Origin: Oscillospiraceae bacterium
Lineage (GTDB): Bacteria > Bacillota > Clostridia > Oscillospirales > Oscillospiraceae
Assembly (NCBI GenBank): GCA_021770845.1
Contig: JAETQF010000015.1
Span: forward strand, 1 to 64,000
Length of the DNA: 64,000 bases
Direction: 5' to 3'
Both the position numbers and the translations under genes were made by a program. The notes below the pieces were generated by a model. It was given only the letters and a program-made list of their open reading frames with translations. It did no database searches and had not been told where the DNA came from. Shown here piece after piece: positions 1 to 5,526 of this stretch; the stretch's first letter is position 1, and every line of letters begins with the position of its first letter.

Positions 1-375
1 GAGGAAACCGCGGCCAGGCTGGGCAAAGGGATCATTGCCTTCTCGCCCCTGGCTCAGGGACTGCTGACAGACCGCTATCTAAAAGGCGTCCCCGCTGACA
101 GCCGGATCATGACGGACGGCCGCTTCTTAAAGGAAACTGCTTTGACAGAGCAGAGGATGAACCAGATCCGGGCGCTGAACGATTTGGCGGCCCAGCGCGG
201 CCAGACCCTGGCGCAGATGGCGCTGGCCTGGGTTCTGCGCGACGGCATCGTGGCCAGCGTATTGGCTGGGGCCTCCCGCCCGGAGCAGATCCTGGACAAC
301 ATCAAGGCGGCGGAGCATACCAGCTTTTCAGCAGAGGAACTGGCGCTGATCGAAACAATCACCGCAGAGAAGTAA
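1..375 (+). CDS. Aldo/keto reductase, C-terminal part (cut by window start)
   Basis: This is the last 124 codons of an NAD(P)H-dependent aldo/keto reductase that reduces aldehydes or ketones in the cytoplasm. The reading frame is open from base 1 to TAA at 373-375, so the start lies outside the window. Visible family marks are the IIAFSPLAQGLLTDRYL strand/helix, and the segment around MALAWVLRDGIVASVLAGAS with the following RPEQILDNIKAA, which is the usual nucleotide-binding end of the fold. The TDRYLKGVP stretch resembles the L-glyceraldehyde-3-phosphate reductase (YghZ) subgroup. That subgroup is a guess because the catalytic Asp-Tyr-Lys-His part is missing. Confidence 0.9.
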   Translation, partial: EETAARLGKGIIAFSPLAQGLLTDRYLKGVPADSRIMTDGRFLKETALTEQRMNQIRALNDLAAQRGQTLAQMALAWVLRDGIVASVLAGASRPEQILDNIKAAEHTSFSAEELALIETITAEK

Positions 376-427
376 TCTGCCTGCTCTTGGTCAGATCATC
401 AGATTTTAGCACGCCATAGTCAAAGAA

Positions 428-463
428 AAAGCCCTCTGAAATCTCCTGATTTCAGAGGGCTTT
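428..463 (-). terminator. Rho-independent terminator of the tRNA-Pro unit
   Basis: A perfect 16-bp stem (428-443 with 448-463) has a 4-base loop. On the minus strand it is followed by a T-rich run from 430 downward. It starts at the encoded CCA end of the tRNA and separates it from the convergent reductase gene, so it probably stops transcription from both sides. Confidence 0.85.
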
Positions 464-537
464 GGTCCGAGTGACTGGAGTCGAACCAGCCTGACCTTGC
501 TCCCAAAGCAAGTGCCTAACCGATAGGCTACACCCGG
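463..537 (-). tRNA. tRNA-Pro (anticodon UGG)
   Basis: On the minus strand a full cloverleaf can be folded. The acceptor CCGGGTG pairs with CACTCGG (one G-T), the D arm is short with GCC/GGC, the anticodon stem CTTGC/GCAAG holds loop TTTGGGA (anticodon TGG at 34-36, G37), and the T arm is CTGG-TTCGACT-CCAG. CCA is encoded. C1-G72 and discriminator A fit proline tRNAs. The D-arm sequence differs from the common Firmicute form, which the two broken copies upstream resemble more closely. Confidence 0.85.
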
Positions 538-555
538 GTATGAGATTTTTCCAAC

Positions 556-592
556 TGTGGTCAAATATGTGGTCAACGCCGGTTTTTGACCA
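556..592. repeat. TGTGGTCAA direct repeats with an inverted copy (possible attachment-site scar)
   Basis: TGTGGTCAA occurs at 556-564 and again at 568-576, a 12-base period. An inverted TTGACCA lies at 586-592. The cluster sits between the intact tRNA-Pro and a broken tRNA-Pro copy. Short direct repeats next to a tRNA can be integrase arm sites. No integrase gene is present, so this reading is inference. Confidence 0.4.
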
Positions 593-658
593 GTTGCCGG
601 CAGAGGGGAAAAGCCCGCAGACCCGCCCGTCACAGAGCGTTCTGGGTTTTTGGGGAGA

Positions 659-721
659 GGCGGCTCGAACCCGGGCCTCCTGCTCCCAAAGCAGGCGCGC
701 TACCAACTGCGCAACACCCGG
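659..721 (-). pseudogene. Degenerate tRNA-Pro copy, 3' part lost
   Basis: Read on the minus strand from 721, this copy has the acceptor 5' strand CCGGGTG, an intact D arm (GCGC/GCGC) and a perfect anticodon arm CCTGC-TTTGGGA-GCAGG. After TTCGAGC the T stem fails to pair and no matching acceptor 3' strand or CCA follows. It closely resembles a normal Firmicute tRNA-Pro(UGG) 5' half, so it is best read as a remnant, not a working tRNA. Confidence 0.65.
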
Positions 722-732
722 ATATGAAATTT

Positions 733-789
733 ATGGTGGGAGCGCGTGTGCTCCCAAAGCAGGTACGCTGCCAACTGCGCAACACCCGG
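733..789 (-). pseudogene. Second degenerate tRNA-Pro copy
   Basis: From 789 downward the first 40 bases differ from the copy at 721 in only three positions. The 3' side of the anticodon stem is already broken (GCACA instead of GCAGG), and no T arm or acceptor 3' strand can be found. With the other two units it forms a three-member tandem row read toward the terminator at 428-463. Confidence 0.6.
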
Positions 790-854
790 CCACTCGATTC
801 ATCCATGTCCTCCATAATACCAGACGGCGCCCAGTCCCACAGGCTAACTAAATC

Positions 855-883
855 ATTATACCCGATTTCCTTGCGCTTTGCAA
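855..883 (-). promoter_or_regulatory. Sigma-A promoter for the tRNA-Pro row
   Basis: On the minus strand TTGCAA (878-883) and TATAAT (855-860) are separated by 17 bases. It points toward the tRNA-Pro units and overlaps the divergent promoter of trmB. Confidence 0.75.
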
Positions 884-899
884 GCGTTTATGGTAAAAT
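871..899 (+). promoter_or_regulatory. Sigma-A promoter of the trmB-GNAT gene
   Basis: TTGCGC (871-876), a 17-base spacer and TAAAAT (894-899) with an extended TGG before it. It overlaps the opposite promoter of the tRNA-Pro row, so the two may compete for RNA polymerase. Confidence 0.65.
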
Positions 900-966
900 A
901 CTTCCCATAGCTCCCGCGCCTGCCCCACGCCCGCGGCAGACCGGGAAAACAGACGAGGTGATCCCA

Positions 967-2133
967 ATGCGGATGCGCAAAAAGAAAAACCTGGCCCCCC
1001 GGATGGAGGCCTGCGGCCCGCTGCTGGTGGCCGATCCCGCCGCGGAAAAGGGCCGCTGGCGGGCGCGGAAGCCGGACGCGGCCAAGCTGCGGCTGGAGCT
1101 GGGCTGCGGCAAAGGCCGCTTCACCGCCGAAACCGCCGCCGCCCATCCCGAGGATCTGTACGTGGCGGTGGAGCGGGTGCCCGACGCCATGGTCATCGCC
1201 ATGGAGCGGTGCCGGGCCCTGGGCCTCACCAACGTGTTCTTCATCGACGGCGACGCCGCCGCTCTGGACGAGTATTTCGCCCCCGGCGAGGTGGATCTGA
1301 TCTACATCAACTTCTGCGACCCCTGGCCGTCGGTGAAGCACTCCCGCCGCCGGCTCACCCACGTGAATTTTCTGTGGGGCTACCGCCGGGTGCTCAAGGA
1401 GGGGGGGCAGATCCACTTCAAAACCGACAACCACGATCTGTTTGAGTGGTCGCTGTTCCAATTTCCCAAGGCGGGCTTCGCCCTCTCCGAGGTCACCCGC
1501 AACCTCCACGAGCACGGCGTCCAGGGGGTCATGACCGACTACGAGGAGAAATTCCACGCCCTGGGCACCCCCATCAACCGCTGCGTGGGCGCCATGGGCC
1601 CCCTGCCCGACGTGCCGCTGCTGGACGGCCTGGGCCGCCGCCTGCCTGATTGGAACATCCGCCCGGTGGCGGAGGACGATGTGGAGGCGGTGGCCGCCCT
1701 GCTCCAGACTGACCCGGACTACTTTGCCATCGAGGGCCCCCAGCCCAGCCCGGACTCGGTACGGAAGGACATGGTCAACCTCCCGCCCCGGTGCGGGATG
1801 GAGCAGAAGCACTACCTGGCCCTGTGGAAGGAGGGCGCGCCCGCGGCGGTGCTGGATCTGGTAGAGGGCTACCCCAGAGAGCGCACCCTGTTTGTGGGGC
1901 TGCTGTTCCTGGCCCCGGCCCTGCGGCGGCAGGGGACGGGCCGCCGGATCATGGAGGCGGTGCTGGCAGCGGCAAAAGGCGCGGGCCTGGACAGCGTCCG
2001 GCTGGCCTGCCTGATGGACAATGAGGACGGCCACGCCTTCTGGCGGGCCCTGGGCTTCGGCGACCTGCGGGAGGGCGTCCACCTGATGGGGGAGGACTCC
2101 GCCCCCGTCTGGATCATGGAGCGGCTGATCTGA
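967..2133 (+). CDS. trmB: TrmB tRNA (guanine-N7)-methyltransferase fused to a GNAT acetyltransferase
   Basis: The product (388 aa) has two enzyme parts. Residues about 35-215 are TrmB, which puts the N7-methyl on G46 of tRNA using SAM. The marks are ELGCGKGRF (SAM motif I), YVAVERV, FIDGDA, INFCDPWP, HFKTDN and the end motif TDYEEKF. Residues about 225-388 are a GNAT N-acyltransferase with the acetyl-CoA loop RRQGTGRR and the closing FWRALGFGD. ATG at 967 is chosen because GAGGTG lies just upstream and the TrmB start follows directly; the frame is open further upstream but runs across the tRNA remnants. The GNAT substrate is unknown. Confidence 0.9.
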   Translation: MRMRKKKNLAPRMEACGPLLVADPAAEKGRWRARKPDAAKLRLELGCGKGRFTAETAAAHPEDLYVAVERVPDAMVIAMERCRALGLTNVFFIDGDAAALDEYFAPGEVDLIYINFCDPWPSVKHSRRRLTHVNFLWGYRRVLKEGGQIHFKTDNHDLFEWSLFQFPKAGFALSEVTRNLHEHGVQGVMTDYEEKFHALGTPINRCVGAMGPLPDVPLLDGLGRRLPDWNIRPVAEDDVEAVAALLQTDPDYFAIEGPQPSPDSVRKDMVNLPPRCGMEQKHYLALWKEGAPAAVLDLVEGYPRERTLFVGLLFLAPALRRQGTGRRIMEAVLAAAKGAGLDSVRLACLMDNEDGHAFWRALGFGDLREGVHLMGEDSAPVWIMERLI

Positions 2134-2140
2134 GCAGAGA

Positions 2141-2172
2141 CCCCCCGTCCGGGTAAAACCCGGACGGGGGGC
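2141..2172. terminator. Hairpin between convergent genes
   Basis: CCCCCCGTCCGGGT pairs with ACCCGGACGGGGGG around an AAA loop, right after the trmB stop and before the end of the minus-strand XRE gene. There is no long T run, so termination strength is uncertain. Confidence 0.6.
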
Positions 2173-2175
2173 TTG

Positions 2176-3126
2176 CTATGATGCCGCCGTTGGCCGGAAG
2201 GGGCCCCAAGGGATGAAGGAGGGATCGGGTTCCGGGTTCACATCCAACTCGAATAAACCGGACAGGCACATCAGTTCGCAGTCGAACCAGAAAAACCCGG
2301 TGTGCTCCTTCCCGTCGTTATCCCCGGTGAAGGAGTAGTAGATCAGCATGGTTTTGCTGTCCGGCCCCCATTGGACGAACTCATACCGGCCCATGGCGGG
2401 ACGGGCGCTGCCCGCCTTCCAGGAAAGGCCGTAATCGCCCAGCTTGCTGGCCTGGGCGACGGACTCCAAATAGCCGTTCAGATAGGCGGATCCCAGCGCG
2501 TCGCCGCCCTGGCCCAGGAGCAGGTCGGTGTACCCGCCATAATCCAGGGCGTATACATATCGTTGGCTGTCCGGCGACCACCAGAGCCCTTTATAGACGC
2601 AGTCTCCGCAGGAGACCAAACAGTTGTCCGTCAGACCGGAGGCCAGTGTGATGTTGTTCCCAAGAGAGAACCAGCCGGTGTGAGGGTTTTTGCGGTACAC
2701 CCTGATATGGTACGCCCCGTCCGGCGAGATACAGTTTTCCAGAAGGAAGAAGCGCCCCGTTGTTCCGCCCCAGAGGAGAAAGAGAAGGATCAGGCCGATG
2801 GTGACATAAGCTGCCGTTTTCCGTGCGGAGCGCCTCCGCTGCCGGATCTCCTCCCCGGAGTAGGCCAGCACCTCCCGGGCCTGCTGGGCCAGCGCGGGGC
2901 TGTGCTCCTCCTCCGGGATGCGCTCCCCCCGGATCAGCTCCACCACGCTGACCTCCAGAATTTCCGCCAGCGGCTCCAGCAGGGCGATGTCCGGGGCGTT
3001 CAGCCCCCGCTCCCACTTGCTCACCGCCCGGTCGGTGATGTGCAGCCGCTCCGCCAGCTCCCGCTGGGTGAGTTCCCGCTCCGTGCGCAGGGCTTTGATG
3101 AAGGCCCCGGTTTTCAAATTGTCCAT
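2176..3126 (-). CDS. XRE-family regulator anchored in the membrane by one segment
   Basis: The first ~65 residues are a Cro/CI-type helix-turn-helix (LTQRELAERLHITDRAVSKWE). A linker follows, then a single membrane span (about 116-134, around VTIGLILLFLLWG), then an outside-facing domain of about 180 residues rich in Trp/Tyr/Asp. The layout suggests a one-component sensor that binds DNA inside and reads a signal outside. I do not recognise the outer domain. ATG at 3126 has GAGGAGG upstream. The gene is alone, between convergent hairpins, with its own promoter at 3151-3179. Target genes are unknown. Confidence 0.75.
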   Translation of the reverse strand: MDNLKTGAFIKALRTERELTQRELAERLHITDRAVSKWERGLNAPDIALLEPLAEILEVSVVELIRGERIPEEEHSPALAQQAREVLAYSGEEIRQRRRSARKTAAYVTIGLILLFLLWGGTTGRFFLLENCISPDGAYHIRVYRKNPHTGWFSLGNNITLASGLTDNCLVSCGDCVYKGLWWSPDSQRYVYALDYGGYTDLLLGQGGDALGSAYLNGYLESVAQASKLGDYGLSWKAGSARPAMGRYEFVQWGPDSKTMLIYYSFTGDNDGKEHTGFFWFDCELMCLSGLFELDVNPEPDPSFIPWGPFRPTAAS

Positions 3127-3150
3127 GTGGGCACCTCCTCTCCTGCCTGT

Positions 3151-3179
3151 ATCATACCACGCCGCCGGAAGAATTGCAC
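3151..3179 (-). promoter_or_regulatory. Promoter of the XRE membrane regulator
   Basis: On the minus strand GTGCAA (3174-3179), a 17-base spacer and TATGAT (3151-3156) preceded by TGG (extended -10). Confidence 0.6.
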
Positions 3180-3200
3180 CAAACCGCCGGTTGAGCCGCG

Positions 3201-3235
3201 AAAAACGCCCGCCCGGGCTGTCCCGGGCGGGCGTT
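3201..3235 (-). terminator. Terminator of the hemolysin-III-type gene
   Basis: A 14-bp perfect stem AACGCCCGCCCGGG/CCCGGGCGGGCGTT with loop CTGT, followed on the minus strand by five T. Confidence 0.85.
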
Positions 3236-3244
3236 CTCTCACAG

Positions 3245-3970
3245 TTACAGCGGCAGCAACACCCTGTACATCATCACGAAGTGGGCCGCCGACCCCAGCA
3301 CGATGAACACATGAAACACCTCATGGCACCCAAACCGGGGATTGTTCCGCCCCGGCCACTTCAGGGCGTACAGCACGCCGCCGATGGTGTACAGCACGCC
3401 CCCTGCCAGCAGCCACGCCACGCCACGCAGGCCCAGGGCCTGCCACAGGGGATAGATGGCGACCACCGCCAGCCAGCCCATGGCAATATAGATGGTGGAG
3501 GTGACCACCCGGGGGCAGTCGATCCAGGCCATGCTCATCACCAGCCCGGCGATGGCCAGCGCCCAGATCACGCCGAACAACGACCAGCCCCAGGGCCCCC
3601 GCAGGGCGGTGAGGCAGATGGGGGTGTAGGATCCGGCGATGAGGAAATAGATGGAGGCGTGATCGAATTTCCGCAAAGCGATGCGCCCCTCCACCGTGGT
3701 GTTGACACAATGGTACAGGGTGGAGGCGGTGTACAGCCCCGTCATGGACAGCCCGTAGATGGCGAAGGACACCACCTTCCACACGTCGCCCGCCAGCGCC
3801 GCGCCGGTGACCAGCACCGCCGTGGCGATAATGCCCAGCACCGCCCCCACCCCGTGGGTGATGGCCGACCAGGGGCGCAGGCCGTCGTAGGGATTGCGGC
3901 CCTTCTCGGTGGGGCGCTCCCGCCGCCGGGGTTCGCCGTCGCAGGGAAGATGATATAACGCTTGCTCCAT
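3245..3970 (-). CDS. Hemolysin III / adiponectin-receptor family membrane protein
   Basis: A 241-aa protein with about seven membrane spans of the HlyIII/PAQR family (YqfA/TrhA-like), proposed to act in membrane-lipid homeostasis; hemolysis is only shown for one founding member. Family marks are WSAITHGVGAVLG near the start, LYHCVN, KFDHASIYFLIAGSYTPI in the middle, and the closing HEVFHVFIVLGSAAHF. These hold the His/Asp residues thought to bind zinc. ATG at 3970 is preferred over an upstream in-frame start because GCAGGTG sits at the right distance and the upstream part lies across the promoter. Confidence 0.88.
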   Translation of the reverse strand: MEQALYHLPCDGEPRRRERPTEKGRNPYDGLRPWSAITHGVGAVLGIIATAVLVTGAALAGDVWKVVSFAIYGLSMTGLYTASTLYHCVNTTVEGRIALRKFDHASIYFLIAGSYTPICLTALRGPWGWSLFGVIWALAIAGLVMSMAWIDCPRVVTSTIYIAMGWLAVVAIYPLWQALGLRGVAWLLAGGVLYTIGGVLYALKWPGRNNPRFGCHEVFHVFIVLGSAAHFVMMYRVLLPL

Positions 3971-3998
3971 TTCAAGCACCTGCCTTTCTACTGGTTCT

Positions 3999-4027
3999 AT
4001 TATATCCTCATTGCTTTGATACGTCAA
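3999..4027 (-). promoter_or_regulatory. Strong sigma-A promoter of the hemolysin-III-type gene
   Basis: On the minus strand TTGACG (4022-4027), 17 bases, TATAAT (3999-4004). It lies upstream of the ATG at 3970, which supports that start. Confidence 0.85.
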
Positions 4028-4089
4028 GAGGAAAACCATGAAATATAATTATTAAAATTAGATTTGAAAAACCTGGCGAAACATGGGGA

Positions 4090-4118
4090 TTGAATCATGG
4101 GGGAAAAAGGAGTATAAT
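4090..4118 (+). promoter_or_regulatory. Promoter of hemW
   Basis: TTGAAT (4090-4095), 17-base spacer, TATAAT (4113-4118). The mRNA would start about 4125, before the chosen ATG at 4158. Confidence 0.75.
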
Positions 4119-4157
4119 AACAAAAACAGCCCGTTGAACCAACAAAGGGGGGCCTTT

Positions 4158-5387
4158 ATGGGAAGCACGTTGGGGTTATACCTGCACATCCCATTCTGCC
4201 GGAGCAAATGCGACTACTGCGACTTCTACTCCCTGGCGGGGCAGGACGACCGGATGGACGACTACCAGCGCGCCCTGCTCCGGCACATCGCGGAGACGGG
4301 GCCCCGGGCCAAAAAGCAGGTGGTGAACAGCGTCTACATCGGCGGCGGCACCCCCAGCTATTACGGCGAGAAGCGCCTGCTGGAGCTGCTCAGCGCGGTG
4401 CGTAAGCGGTTCACCCTGTCCAAGGACGTGGAGATTACCCTGGAGGCCAACCCGGACAGCGTGGATCTGAAGCAGCTGCGGCGCCTGCGCCGGGCGGGGG
4501 TGAACCGGCTGTCCATGGGGATGCAGTCCGCCTGCGACTGCGAGCTGGTGAGCGTCCACCGCCCCCACACCTACGCCCAGACGGAGGCGGCGGTAAAGGC
4601 GGCCCGGGCGGCCCGGATCAAGAACTTGAACCTGGATCTGATCTACGGCCTGCCGGGGCAGACGGAGGAGAGCTGGCGCGCCTCGGTGGAGGCGGCCCTG
4701 GCCCTGTCCCCGGAGCACCTGTCCTGCTACGGGCTGACGGTGGAGGAGGGCACCCCCCTGGCCCAGCGGGTGGAGCGGGGGGAGCGCCTGCCCGACGACG
4801 ACGAGCAGGCGGCCCGCTACCTGTGGACGGTGGCGCGGCTGGCCCAGGCGGGCTATGAGCAGTACGAGGTGTCCAACTTCTCCAAGACGGGCTATCAGTC
4901 CCGGCACAACCTGAAATATTGGATGGGCCGGCCCTATATCGGCATCGGGGCGGCGGCCCACTCCGACTTCGGCGGCTGCCGGTACTCCTTTGTCCGGGAT
5001 GTGGAGCAGTATATCCGGGGCGTTCAGGGGGACGAGCAGATCCTGGACGAGATGAACGAGATCCCCCAGCGGGAGCGGGGCAGCGAATACCTGATGCTCC
5101 GCCTGCGCACCACCCACGGCATCGAGGAGTGGGAATACCGCCGGGAATACTATATGAATTTCGACCCCATCGCCGCCAAGCTGGCGGAGTACGAGCAGAA
5201 GGGCTGGACGGCCCGCCGGGGCCGCCGCTGGCATTTTACCCCGGAAGGCTTCCTGCTATCCAACCGGCTCATCGGCGAGCTGCTGGAGCTCCAGGAGGTG
5301 GAGACCCTGGCCAACACTCTGGAAAAGATCCGGGGCGGCCAGCTCCCCCAGGCGGAGCGGAACGCGGAGCCTGCGCGCAGGAAATAA
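4158..5387 (+). CDS. hemW: HemW-type radical SAM protein (heme chaperone / oxygen-independent coproporphyrinogen oxidase-like)
   Basis: A 409-aa radical-SAM protein of the HemN/HemW family. The start LYLHIPFCRSKCDYCDFYS carries the CxxxCxxC cluster motif with the following Cys, and GGGTPS is the SAM-binding loop. ITLEANPDS, RLSMGMQS, LDLIYGLPGQT, and the C-terminal HemN domain with SRHNLKYW complete the fold. The extra Cys after CxxxCxxC and the length of about 400 fit HemW, a heme-inserting protein, better than HemN. The ATG at 4158 follows an AAGGGGGG site and the promoter at 4090-4118. It is a single-gene unit. Confidence 0.88.
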   Translation: MGSTLGLYLHIPFCRSKCDYCDFYSLAGQDDRMDDYQRALLRHIAETGPRAKKQVVNSVYIGGGTPSYYGEKRLLELLSAVRKRFTLSKDVEITLEANPDSVDLKQLRRLRRAGVNRLSMGMQSACDCELVSVHRPHTYAQTEAAVKAARAARIKNLNLDLIYGLPGQTEESWRASVEAALALSPEHLSCYGLTVEEGTPLAQRVERGERLPDDDEQAARYLWTVARLAQAGYEQYEVSNFSKTGYQSRHNLKYWMGRPYIGIGAAAHSDFGGCRYSFVRDVEQYIRGVQGDEQILDEMNEIPQRERGSEYLMLRLRTTHGIEEWEYRREYYMNFDPIAAKLAEYEQKGWTARRGRRWHFTPEGFLLSNRLIGELLELQEVETLANTLEKIRGGQLPQAERNAEPARRK

Positions 5388-5389
5388 GG

Positions 5390-5415
5390 GCAGGGGCGGC
5401 GGAAGCCGCCCCTGC
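5390..5415 (+). terminator. Hairpin after hemW
   Basis: GCAGGGGCGGC and GCCGCCCCTGC pair around GGAA three bases after the stop codon. The T run is poor, so it may be a weak terminator. Confidence 0.55.
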
Positions 5416-5439
5416 TGTGCGGTTTGGGGAAATTACCCG

Positions 5440-5468
5440 TTTACAAAGGGCGGGGAATGTGTTAACAT
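5440..5468 (+). promoter_or_regulatory. Promoter of the glycosidase/SLH gene
   Basis: TTTACA (5440-5445), 17 bases, TAACAT (5463-5468) preceded by TGT (extended -10). Confidence 0.65.
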
Positions 5469-5526
5469 AACTTTTACTGTACCGGCCCGGGTTGGCGGGC
5501 CATGGCCCAATCTGAAGGAGGAACCC

